From assembly GCA_024401215.1 (NCBI GenBank), contig JAKSLL010000003.1:68389-103871 (forward strand): 35,483 nucleotides of DNA. The letters run 5' to 3'. Numbering within the stretch: the stretch's first letter is position 1; each line of letters begins with the position of its first letter. The stretch comes from Bacteroidaceae bacterium. Its GTDB lineage: Bacteria; Bacteroidota; Bacteroidia; Bacteroidales; Bacteroidaceae. This document shows, piece by piece, positions 27,000 to 33,750 of this stretch. Below the pieces are notes generated by a model. It saw nothing but the letters and a program-made list of their open reading frames with translations. It was not told where the DNA came from and ran no database searches. The position numbers and the translations under genes were made by a program.

Positions 27000-28394
27000 T
27001 TAAAAGAACCATCCCTGATAAGCAATACTTAAGCTTACGCTTGGCTCGTTGTTAAAAGGTTGTACATACAGCGGACTATCGGCGTTCAATCCGTTGTTGT
27101 TGGGCTTCTTGAAGTATCGGTAGGCATACTCGCCCTTTACTACTATCTGTTTGATAGGATGATAGTTGAGGCCGACGGTGGTGCGATAAGGAGCGCATTG
27201 CTTGTACTGACTTTTGTAAGTACCTGCGGTCATCGTGTTGTGATGTTCGTAGCGTCCGAAGATATACAGTCGCTGAAGGTCTTTCATCTTCCTGATTTGT
27301 GATAAGATGTCATATCCTGCTTCTACACTCCATGCCACGGCATTGCTGCCTATGTTTGTGTTGTGGAATGGATTGCCATCTTGATACTTATGATGGGTAG
27401 AGTTTGCTTTGTTATATTCTGAAATGCGGTCGGCATCAGAGAGCGAAGCATAGGTAACTCCTCCTCGCACTATCCAGTTCCAGCGCTTCAGCTCGCAGTC
27501 GGCAGAGATGATTGCCAATGCACCTTTCACGTCATCGTACGAAGCGCCGGGATCCTTTATTGAGTTGCGGAAAGTGTGTCCGTAATATCCACTCACTCCT
27601 AAGCGCAATCCCTTTATACTATAGTTATCCACACGTGAAGCCACAGCATAGTTGTTTGCCACCTTAAACTCATAAGGACTTGTTGCTCCCTGATGCACAA
27701 ACTTCTCACCCGTAAAACTCTCAGAGTTTAACCCAGAAAGGAACTGCGCTTCGTATCGCCAATCGCCCACACGTCCCCAAATTGACAGTCCAACCTGATG
27801 CCAGGTGTTAGGTAATATGGTTGATTCGCCCTCGTGACGATAGCAGGTGAAGAAGTTCAAGGGTTCGTGGTGAGCATTGATGTAACCCACAGGCACAATA
27901 ATCTCACCTGCCTTGATATTCACCTTGCCTTTGAGGAATTCTTTGTTGATCCAGAACTGCTCGATGGCAACCTCGCCACCTTTCTCTGTCTCTGCCTCAT
28001 ATTCGCCCGACTCCTCTGCCTCAATCTCCACAGCAGTCTCCGTACCGCCATGCTCAAACTCCACTTCGCTGCCCAGTGTCCAACCATTGCCGAAGTCATA
28101 ACCGATGTTGAAGGTGATGTGAGGCAAGTCAAAACGTCCATGACTTGCATCATCTTTATATCGCGCAGGGGAGTTGTACCTATTAAAACTTTGGCTATAG
28201 AAATTTCTTGTCATCACAGCCTCGCCATAACCTCCAAGATGTAAGCGCGAAAGAGACTTGAGCATGTTACCCACTTTTGCTGTGTCTGTATGCTGCTTAG
28301 TGGCGCCAGTAATACCATCTACCTCTTGCGCATAATCATTTATTACTGCGCATGACAGCAATAGCATCAAAATAAGTTTTCTTACCTTTTCCAT
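27000..28394 (-). CDS. Outer-membrane porin of the imelysin/di-heme operon
   Basis: A 464-residue barrel protein with a signal peptide (LILMLLLSCAVINDYAQ). After a short helical linker (residues 24-50) the barrel starts LHLGGYGEAVMTRN and runs through strands such as FDLPHITFNIGYDFGNGWTLGSEVEFEH, GKVNIKAGEIIVPVGYINAHHEPLNFF and GLRLGVSGYYGHTF to a final PSVSLSIAYQGWFF, with the aromatic end needed by the Bam machinery. One predicted loop (about residues 118-142) is very rich in glutamate (EIEAEESGEYEAETEKGGE), a plausible metal-binding patch. It resembles phosphate-selective-porin-like barrels that accompany imelysins; substrate not known. It lies 75 bases upstream of the imelysin gene. Confidence 0.82.
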   Translation of the reverse strand: MEKVRKLILMLLLSCAVINDYAQEVDGITGATKQHTDTAKVGNMLKSLSRLHLGGYGEAVMTRNFYSQSFNRYNSPARYKDDASHGRFDLPHITFNIGYDFGNGWTLGSEVEFEHGGTETAVEIEAEESGEYEAETEKGGEVAIEQFWINKEFLKGKVNIKAGEIIVPVGYINAHHEPLNFFTCYRHEGESTILPNTWHQVGLSIWGRVGDWRYEAQFLSGLNSESFTGEKFVHQGATSPYEFKVANNYAVASRVDNYSIKGLRLGVSGYYGHTFRNSIKDPGASYDDVKGALAIISADCELKRWNWIVRGGVTYASLSDADRISEYNKANSTHHKYQDGNPFHNTNIGSNAVAWSVEAGYDILSQIRKMKDLQRLYIFGRYEHHNTMTAGTYKSQYKQCAPYRTTVGLNYHPIKQIVVKGEYAYRYFKKPNNNGLNADSPLYVQPFNNEPSVSLSIAYQGWFF

Positions 28395-28446
28395 TGTGTA
28401 TTTATAAATTTATGTAGAGTCAATAACAACTCCTTTTTACCTAAAA

Positions 28447-28608
28447 TTAGTGATGCTGATTCCAACGAATCCCATCGTCAAAGCAGAATAATGAAGGACA
28501 TTCATGCAGATTGCATACTCGGTCAAAATCGTCAAAGTATGGGCTAATAGTATGAGTTGCAATGCTATAAGGTGTGCGCCAAATGTTCTCTATACGTAAA
28601 TCTTTCAT
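28447..28608 (-). CDS. 53-residue Cys/His-rich small protein or leader peptide
   Basis: The ATG at 28608 opens 53 codons. The product has an amphipathic start (MKDLRIENIWRTPYSIATH), an acidic/aromatic middle (SPYFDDFDRVC), a C-x4-C-x4-C cluster (CNLHECPSLFC), then FDDGIRWNQHH at the end. I do not recognise a family. No signal peptide or membrane segment is present. It has one of the best promoters of the window 28-58 bases upstream and ends 52 bases before the porin start, so it is probably the first gene of the porin-imelysin-di-heme-ccsBA transcript. A frame starting at 28671 is longer but would overlap the promoter. It could be a metal-responsive leader peptide, a small regulator, or a remnant of a larger gene. 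Confidence 0.6.
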   Translation of the reverse strand: MKDLRIENIWRTPYSIATHTISPYFDDFDRVCNLHECPSLFCFDDGIRWNQHH

Positions 28609-28635
28609 TTCATTTTCTGTGTTCTTTTCTTTGTG

Positions 28636-28666
28636 CAAAGGTACTATGAACACGAAAACTGCGCAA
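28636..28666 (-). promoter_or_regulatory. Promoter of the small ORF and the porin-imelysin-di-heme operon
   Basis: On the minus strand TTG (28666-28664), 20 bases, then TACCTTTG (28643-28636). The transcript would start about 20 bases before the small ORF. No other TAnnTTTG box is seen before the porin, imelysin or di-heme genes. Confidence 0.65.
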
Positions 28667-28693
28667 TACACAAAAGTAGGTAAAGTGGAAATA

Positions 28694-28733
28694 TAAAAAG
28701 AGAGTGTAACAAAGCTTTATGCTACACTCTCTG
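28694..28733 (-). terminator. Intrinsic terminator after the broken cupin gene
   Basis: On the minus strand AGAGAGTGTA (28732-28723) pairs perfectly with TACACTCTCT (28708-28699) around a 14-base loop, then TTTTTATA. It insulates the iron operon from the accessory region. Confidence 0.85.
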
Positions 28734-28912
28734 TATTGATTTATTACTCTGTTCGCGGAAAAGCCATCTTCCTCTACGGCTTCTCTCTTGATGAAGTTTT
28801 TACTTGTTTGTTTCGTTATATTGTTCATCCGTTACTGGTTCGAGCCATTCGTTGCTCTCAGGATCACCAACATGCACATGGCTTGCAAGATGCTGGAACA
28901 ACCATGAGTTCT
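28731..28912. repeat. Copy A of a 179-base duplicated segment (cupin tail)
   Basis: Matches 30665-30843 with six substitutions and a three-base insertion (AAC near 28900). An 88-base stretch from 28812 to 28899 is identical. The copies are in direct orientation about 1.9 kb apart and flank the AAA ATPase gene and an alpha/beta hydrolase remnant. Confidence 0.9.
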
Positions 28913-29033
28913 AGTTCTTCGGTGTTATGGGTGAGAGATAACTCTGTCCTGTGAAATACTGGGCGTAGGCATCGTTGGGATTGCCTTTTGGCCAAGAGCT
29001 ATTAAGTTCTTGTGCTGATATTGTAGTTGCCAT
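28800..29033 (-). pseudogene. Broken cupin-domain protein, middle deleted and stop at codon 41
   Basis: The ATG at 29033 gives 40 residues, MATTISAQELNSSWPKGNPN then DAYAQYFTGQSYLSPITPKN, which is the usual start of small cupin proteins that accompany carboxymuconolactone-decarboxylase genes. An in-frame TAG follows at 28913-28911, and after it, still in frame, comes NSWLFQHLASHVHVGDPESN and the normal end EWLEPVTDEQYNETNK. The central beta-strands with the metal-binding histidines (the HWH and GKPAIRL region in the other copy) are missing. So this gene has an internal deletion and a nonsense codon. A terminator remains downstream. Joining at the short homology AAGAACT, present at both edges, is a likely mechanism. 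Confidence 0.82.
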
Positions 29034-29098
29034 ACGTATATAATGCCCTATTTCTTTGAATTGTTTAGGATGTGAAAATATAATTATGTTCTCTTATT

Positions 29099-30265
29099 CT
29101 AATAGCTCAATCCACACATCCACAGAGGAATGACGTTGGCATATCCTGTCTCGATGTCGTCCTTTACGATGTAGCCATGGGCTGCAGATTCTATTTGCTT
29201 TTGGCCTTTCTTGCGTCCACCTATCTCAAAGGTCATGTCATCTATCTGGAAATCGGAGATGGACGAACTGACAATGTCGTGGCGTACTCGCATCTGGTTC
29301 ATGAAGAAGGTCTCGCGGACATTGCCAATCTCTGCTTCGCGTGGGGTAAGGGTATAGATGAGGTTGGTGTTGTCAAGATACAGCTTCTCTACCTTGCCAA
29401 TGCCTCTGATTCCGCCTGTGCTGTCGCGAAGCTGGGTAATCATACCAGCTCGTTCCATATAGATGAGGTAATCGGAGATGTTGTTGCGACTGATTCCCGT
29501 CACGTCAGCCAACTTCTGCATCACAGGTTTGAAGGGCACGCTCTTTGCCACTACCATCAGCAGTTGCTTCAACTTGCGACCAGTCGTGACGTTTACCTCA
29601 AGGAATTGCGGAATATCGACCTCCATTGTCTGGTTGATGACCTGCATCAGTTCCATTTCCAGTTCCTCATCTTTGCCGAAAGGATAGTAACCGCGCTTCA
29701 GATAATCCTGAAACATAGGAAGCGGATGGGCTACCGGAATGCTGGCTTTGTGAGACAGAATATCCTCAAGAGAATACGCAGGAACGTCTATTCCATGGAA
29801 TAGCATGAGATATTCGCGAAACGAGAGTCCTTGCATTTCATAGATAGGAACTCGTCGGCTGAGATCGGCCATACCCTTGTAAATGTCGAGGATGGAAGAA
29901 CCGGAGATGACAACCTGCAGTTCGCTGTAGCTGTCGTAGATTTGTTTCAGCTCGCGCGACCATCCTGCATACTTGTGTATCTCATCTATGAAAAGGTGTT
30001 TACCGTTCATCTTGACAAACCTATCCGCTAGGTCCACCAAGCTGTTTGCGGCAAAATACATGTGGTCAGCAGACACATAGAGAGTGTCTGCCACGGTCAG
30101 GTTCTCCTTGATGTACTGCAGCAACATCGTTGATTTGCCTACACCGCGAGGTCCTACAAGACCGAAGAAACGGCCCCCCCACTTTATCTCATTGAATTTG
30201 TAGCGATGGAAAGAAAGCGGCGTTTCCTTGAGTTTTTTGTTGAAGAATTCGTAAAGCTGTTCCAT
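29099..30265 (-). CDS. AAA-family ATPase with DUF4143-like C-terminal domain
   Basis: A 388-residue ATPase of the common AAA_14 plus DUF4143 type. The ATG at 30265 is preferred because it starts the family's MEQLYEFFNKKL helix and the promoter boxes lie just above; the frame also opens at 30301. Walker A is GPRGVGKS (residues 38-45), Walker B HLFIDEIHKYAGW (about residue 90), followed by VVISGSS sensor and SRRVPIYEMQGLSFREYLML. The second half contains a winged-helix-like segment (LADVTGISRNNISDYLIYMERAGMITQL) and then the DUF4143 nuclease-like strand/helix part (KLYLDNTNLIYTL, FFMNQMR, FEIGGRKKGQKQIE). Function of this family is unknown; it is often found in variable, defence-rich regions. 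The gene is intact and lies between two copies of a cupin tail. Confidence 0.9.
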   Translation of the reverse strand: MEQLYEFFNKKLKETPLSFHRYKFNEIKWGGRFFGLVGPRGVGKSTMLLQYIKENLTVADTLYVSADHMYFAANSLVDLADRFVKMNGKHLFIDEIHKYAGWSRELKQIYDSYSELQVVISGSSILDIYKGMADLSRRVPIYEMQGLSFREYLMLFHGIDVPAYSLEDILSHKASIPVAHPLPMFQDYLKRGYYPFGKDEELEMELMQVINQTMEVDIPQFLEVNVTTGRKLKQLLMVVAKSVPFKPVMQKLADVTGISRNNISDYLIYMERAGMITQLRDSTGGIRGIGKVEKLYLDNTNLIYTLTPREAEIGNVRETFFMNQMRVRHDIVSSSISDFQIDDMTFEIGGRKKGQKQIESAAHGYIVKDDIETGYANVIPLWMCGLSY

Positions 30266-30288
30266 AAAGTAATGCTGTATTTTTGCTA

Positions 30289-30357
30289 CAAAGATATACA
30301 AAACCCTTTAAACTGCACAAAGATAATGCAGAAATCCATAAATTGTGCACGAAAATA
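30289..30357 (-). promoter_or_regulatory. Repeated promoter/operator-like boxes upstream of the ATPase
   Basis: Three similar boxes at 29-32-base spacing: CAAAGATA (30289-30296), CAAAGATA (30318-30325) and CGAAAATA (30350-30357), the first two being exact TAnnTTTG elements on the minus strand. The outer two sit in a longer shared motif, TGCAC(A/G)AA(G/A)ATAATGCAGA. They could be tandem promoters or binding sites for an autoregulating ATPase. Confidence 0.45.
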
Positions 30358-30451
30358 ATGCAGACTTGAACGATTACTGCATGTGTTTAATGCAAATTCT
30401 GCTTATGCAAGTGGCTTCATGAGCAGAAAGGAACGTAATGATACAGGAATA

Positions 30452-30589
30452 CTACAGGTTCTCGTTAAAAAAAGATTCTAACTTATCCCATGGAATAACT
30501 TTGTCTTTTCCTCCGTCATAGAGGTCATAGTGTGAGGTGCCCGTAATAATCATCAGCTCCTTATTATCTTGAATTTTGGGAATTATAAC
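30452..30589 (-). pseudogene. C-terminal remnant of an alpha/beta hydrolase
   Basis: About 46 codons ending at a TAG (30454-30452) read LMIITGTSHYDLYDGGKDKV then IPWDKLESFFNENL. This is the end of alpha/beta hydrolases of the dienelactone-hydrolase-like type: a strand, the catalytic histidine in (G/T)xSHxDLYD, and the last helix (here SHYDLYD). The rest of the gene is missing. Upstream the DNA runs into a T9G7 homopolymer (30593-30608). Together with the cupin remnants it shows an oxidoreductase/hydrolase gene set that has decayed here. Confidence 0.7.
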
Positions 30590-30664
30590 CAATTTTTTTT
30601 TGGGGGGGAGTAAGTGTCAAAATGTCATTAATGTTTTTGTCATCTCTACTTTTTACACACCCTC

Positions 30665-30843
30665 CTGTATTGATTTATTACTCTGTTAGCGGAAACGCCA
30701 TCTTCTTCTACGGCTTCTCTTTTGAGGAAGTTTTTACTTGTTTGCTTCGTTATATTGTTCATCCGTTACTGGTTCGAGCCATTCGTTGCTCTCAGGATCA
30801 CCAACATGCACATGGCTTGCAAGATGCTGGAACCATGAGTTCT
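30665..30843. repeat. Copy B of the 179-base duplicated segment (cupin tail)
   Basis: Direct repeat of 28731-28912; see that entry. Copy B lacks the stop codon and the three-base insertion, so it is closer to the ancestral sequence. Confidence 0.9.
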
Positions 30844-30943
30844 TGGTTGCTCCGTGCCAGTGCTTTGCTCCTTCTGGGATGTCGATGATGTCACCTGTAT
30901 GAAGACGAATGGCTGGTTTGCCCCATTCATTATAAGAATATCC
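30734..30943 (-). pseudogene. C-terminal half of a cupin-domain protein
   Basis: About 70 codons with no native start: GYSYNEWGKPAIRLHTGDII, then DIPEGAKHWHGATKNSWFQH and the ending EWLEPVTDEQYNEANK. The pattern G-x5-P and PxGxxHWHG is the second half of the cupin fold with its metal-binding histidines. The first half (as in 28914-29033) is missing, because upstream DNA is the end of the nuclease gene. The frame can be read up to 30964, but the extra residues come from the nuclease side of the junction. It is probably not expressed as a working protein. Confidence 0.78.
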
Positions 30944-32126
30944 CTTCCATTTCTTTGTGCACATCCTTTATCATATTTTCTATATCTCTAACTAAGGGAT
31001 TTATATTCTCGTCAAGATTGAACCAAAATTCATCATTCATTATATACTTATTTTCATATTTCCATCCTGCAAATGAGGAGTTTGAATGCCCATAGTAGTT
31101 ATACAAAGCATTGTAAGCCTTCTGGCTAAGTTCTTTTTCATATAGCACACCAGAATAAGGGGCTTTGTCACCATTATCATACTCAAATACCCAATATGCT
31201 TTTTTCCACCCATTTGGGACTATCTCTATACGAAAATTTGCTCTGTCAAAAAATGAGGATTTAATAGTATATCCTTTACGTTCGAGTTTACTTGATATTT
31301 TCCTTCCTATGGCTTCGACTCTTTCTAGGAGTAGATCTCCAACACATTCTTGTAATTCAAATATAGAATCGTATGTTGAGAACAATTCTCGTATATCTTT
31401 AGTATTCATTTTCTCTATAACAAATGCTTTTTTCTTTATGTCTAATTGTTTGTCTTCTTCTCTAATTTGGAACCATGTTTCTAAATAATCTATATACTGT
31501 AGTATAGCTGATTTGAGATGGGTTTCTTTATCAAAGATTATTTTCTCATTGACTTCATTTTTTAGCCACGGCAAGATATGTTCCTCATAGTTTATCTCCA
31601 AAAACCTATTTGATTTTGTTCCAATTCCCAACATTTGTTGGGCATGAGGCGTAAGACTGAAATCCTTAACTTCTTTTTTGCCATCGTTTGTTAAATAAAT
31701 GACAATTATATTTCTATCGTCTATGCAACATTCTTTCTTTGCATATTTTACATACTTTTCAATTTGTTTGTTTTGGTCAACTGCACCATGTACCTTGTTC
31801 TCTATAATAATACCATAATCATTGCATTGACGTATGAATACATCAATATCATGTTCCTGATATGTTATTCTTGGATTTGTTATTGATGAACAGAAAATTG
31901 TTGTTTCTTTGTTAATGATGTTTTCAACGAATGATTCTAAAATAGGGTATGTTCCCCTTTTGTTGTATTTCAACAAATTCATCAATATTCTTGAGTGAGC
32001 ATTTTCATCTACTCCTATTGTTTCAACCAGGTTGATTTGATAAGGATTTTTTTCTTTTGCTTCCTCAATAAACCTACCAAATTCATTTGCTAATAAAATT
32101 AGATTATCATTGTTCGCGGATACCAT
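30930..32126 (-). CDS. PD-(D/E)XK nuclease-superfamily protein (PDDEXK_4-like)
   Basis: A 398-residue protein. An N-terminal segment ENAHSRILMNLL (residues 41-52) and the catalytic core, HDIDVFI (Asp93/Asp95), GIIIENKVHG (Glu109, Lys111) and DQNKQIEKYVKYAK, give the PD-(D/E)XK pattern of the PDDEXK_4 family. The second half (about 210-398) is helical with a WVFEYDNGDKAPYSGVLYEK strand region of unknown role. Such proteins are found in phage-defence and mobile regions and are thought to cut DNA. Base composition is lower in GC than its neighbours, a sign of transfer. Its last five codons (GIFL and stop) are made from the cupin remnant, so the original end may be lost. Confidence 0.82.
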   Translation of the reverse strand: MVSANNDNLILLANEFGRFIEEAKEKNPYQINLVETIGVDENAHSRILMNLLKYNKRGTYPILESFVENIINKETTIFCSSITNPRITYQEHDIDVFIRQCNDYGIIIENKVHGAVDQNKQIEKYVKYAKKECCIDDRNIIVIYLTNDGKKEVKDFSLTPHAQQMLGIGTKSNRFLEINYEEHILPWLKNEVNEKIIFDKETHLKSAILQYIDYLETWFQIREEDKQLDIKKKAFVIEKMNTKDIRELFSTYDSIFELQECVGDLLLERVEAIGRKISSKLERKGYTIKSSFFDRANFRIEIVPNGWKKAYWVFEYDNGDKAPYSGVLYEKELSQKAYNALYNYYGHSNSSFAGWKYENKYIMNDEFWFNLDENINPLVRDIENMIKDVHKEMEGIFL

Positions 32127-32265
32127 ATTTATCGCTTATTAAGTCATTATCAATATTCAAACCAACACCTTTGTAAACATCAATCATTAAAGCGTTTTTT
32201 GTTACTTCACTTTTGTATCATACAAAGGTTTCACAGAACTTATCAAAAGACTGTTATGAAAAAAA

Positions 32266-32550
32266 CTATTCATCTTCGTCCCATCCTTTCATTATGGACC
32301 ATTTGATTCCCTCAAAAATATCATTCTTTACACAAAACATCAGTTCTTTATTGTTTTCGGCACCATTATAATATTCTGCAACATGTTTTGCAAAAGTCTG
32401 TTCTAGAAGTTCTTCAACGGATAATCCCCGCTTTCTAGTTCGCACCGTTTTCATAAGATTGTCTCTTTGCGCATATACAACAGCAAGAAACGAATCTTCT
32501 GTATCTTTTACAGCTTCTCTGTGTGTAAAAGGCGAAACTACAGACGCCAT
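32266..32550 (-). CDS. Unknown small acidic protein; start possibly displaced by a frameshift
   Basis: A 94-residue protein of unknown family: AVKDTEDSFLAVVYAQRDNL, a basic RTRKRG, then SVEELLEQTFAKHVAEYYNG and an acidic end GWDEDE. It is soluble and mostly helical. Just upstream an ATG at 32597 begins MDKFQKK in another frame, with a run of seven A (32578-32584 on the minus strand). One more A would join it to this gene, giving a 108-residue product MDKFQKKARSTAHRYAMASV and so on, which reads naturally. The ATG at 32550 may therefore be an internal start. Neighbours are an XRE regulator upstream and a nuclease downstream. Confidence 0.5.
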   Translation of the reverse strand: MASVVSPFTHREAVKDTEDSFLAVVYAQRDNLMKTVRTRKRGLSVEELLEQTFAKHVAEYYNGAENNKELMFCVKNDIFEGIKWSIMKGWDEDE

Positions 32551-32701
32551 GGCATATCTATGAGCTGTCGACCTTGCTTTTTTTGAAATTTATCCATCTC
32601 TATTATATTTATTGTGGCTTTTCATCACTCATTTTCCTTTCTCAACAAACTTACAAACAGGCTAAGAGACGACATTCGAGAATATGAATCTTGCTACCAC
32701 C

Positions 32702-33007
32702 TTACGCCATAGCCGCCTCCATGCAAGATATTCCAAGCTTTCTTTCTATTTCGGCAACACTCTTGAATGAGAAATTTGTACTGCCAGAGAGAATGCGGCT
32801 AACATACTGAGGTGACACACCAAGTTTGTTAGCGATGTCCGTACGTGTTAAGCCGTTCTCCTGCATGTAGTCAACGATGGACAAGGCGATACCGCGTGAC
32901 CATCTGAGCCACACTTCATTATCCTGACGCCACTTTGCGTCTTCTGTGAAAGTAGAAGGCTGATCACTTTGATGAGCCTCAAGAAATTGTAACGTCTTCT
33001 GTCTCAT
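32702..33007 (-). CDS. XRE-family helix-turn-helix regulator
   Basis: A 101-residue DNA-binding protein. The first 40 residues are charged (KWRQDNEVWLRWSRG), followed by a Cro/C1-type HTH at about residues 43-95: DYMQENGLTRTDIANKLGVSPQYVSRILSGSTNFSFKSVAEIERKLGI. This is the length and shape of the HTH antitoxins of HigA type. It starts 40 bases after the end of the AbiEii gene, in the same direction, so it may be a third gene of that operon and control it. No toxin of HigB/RelE type is seen next to it. Confidence 0.88.
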   Translation of the reverse strand: MRQKTLQFLEAHQSDQPSTFTEDAKWRQDNEVWLRWSRGIALSIVDYMQENGLTRTDIANKLGVSPQYVSRILSGSTNFSFKSVAEIERKLGISCMEAAMA

Positions 33008-33046
33008 AGTTTATCTTCTACAAATAGTCTTTAATTATATTTGTCT

Positions 33047-33748
33047 TCAATCCTGTTCTGCAATCAAAGGAAAAGCCGAGAATAGTTCAAGAGCCGAAGA
33101 TGTTTCAGCGATGAGTTTATTCTTGACGAAGGTCTTTGATTTCGTATCGTTCAGCACCTCGCCAAGACCTTGCATCAGAAGTTTTGGACTTGCCTCTTTT
33201 ACATGCTCTGCGCACCATGCTGCATATTCGTTTACGCTTTTCTCTGTTCTCAGTTTCACAATATCTTCATTGATTTCTGCATGATTTTGCAAGAAAAACC
33301 ATACGTCATAGATATCACGTGGTGAGAGGCGCTCACCCATAGCACACAGCTTATGAGCAAACATGTCTGGCATGGTCATCACGCGAATGTCTGTACCTGC
33401 TAATGAACGCATCTCATAATGGTTAGGGTACTGCCGAATGGAGATTTCCACCTTCAACATTCGTTCTCCCTTTCCATAATTCAGCACAAGCACAGGTCCA
33501 TAAAGCTTCTTTGCTTCATCGTCTATCGTACCAAAGCGAGTCAGTATAGCGCGTACCTTATCGTAAACCAAGTCAAGTTTATCGGGATCCAGCAGATTGA
33601 AATCCAAATCAGTTGAGAAGCGGTTGAGGTTATAGAAGAACATCAATGAGGTTCCTCCCTTGAATGCCAGCACATTGCAGAGATCTTTGTCCTTGAAGAT
33701 AAGCCCAAGTATCTGAGCCATGTAGAGCTTATGCTTATTCTTATCCAT
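33047..33748 (-). CDS. abiEii: AbiEii/AbiGii-family nucleotidyltransferase toxin
   Basis: A 233-residue protein of the type IV toxin-antitoxin nucleotidyltransferase family. Motifs: FKGGTSL (residues 29-35), RFSTDLDFNL (43-52, the two metal-binding Asp), KVEISIR (third acidic strand) and SPRDIYDVWFFL (the helix near the carboxy half). Such enzymes add nucleotides to tRNA or another acceptor, which halts growth and blocks phages. It starts two bases after the stop of its probable partner AbiEi, indicating coupled translation. The protein is complete. The symbol reflects family membership only. Confidence 0.9.
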   Translation of the reverse strand: MDKNKHKLYMAQILGLIFKDKDLCNVLAFKGGTSLMFFYNLNRFSTDLDFNLLDPDKLDLVYDKVRAILTRFGTIDDEAKKLYGPVLVLNYGKGERMLKVEISIRQYPNHYEMRSLAGTDIRVMTMPDMFAHKLCAMGERLSPRDIYDVWFFLQNHAEINEDIVKLRTEKSVNEYAAWCAEHVKEASPKLLMQGLGEVLNDTKSKTFVKNKLIAETSSALELFSAFPLIAEQD

Positions 33749-33750
33749 AG

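Noticed and set aside
28609-28671. Longer start for the 53-residue Cys/His-rich ORF
   Set aside because: The added 21 codons would overlap the -33/-7 promoter pair and precede the expected transcript start.
28736-28954. Plus-strand frames repeated at 28736 and 30622
   Set aside because: They look alike only because they are opposite the duplicated cupin tail; the minus frame matches the cupin family.
28694-30843. Insertion sequence or composite transposon around the ATPase
   Set aside because: The flanking direct repeats are cupin coding DNA; no transposase and no terminal inverted repeats were found.
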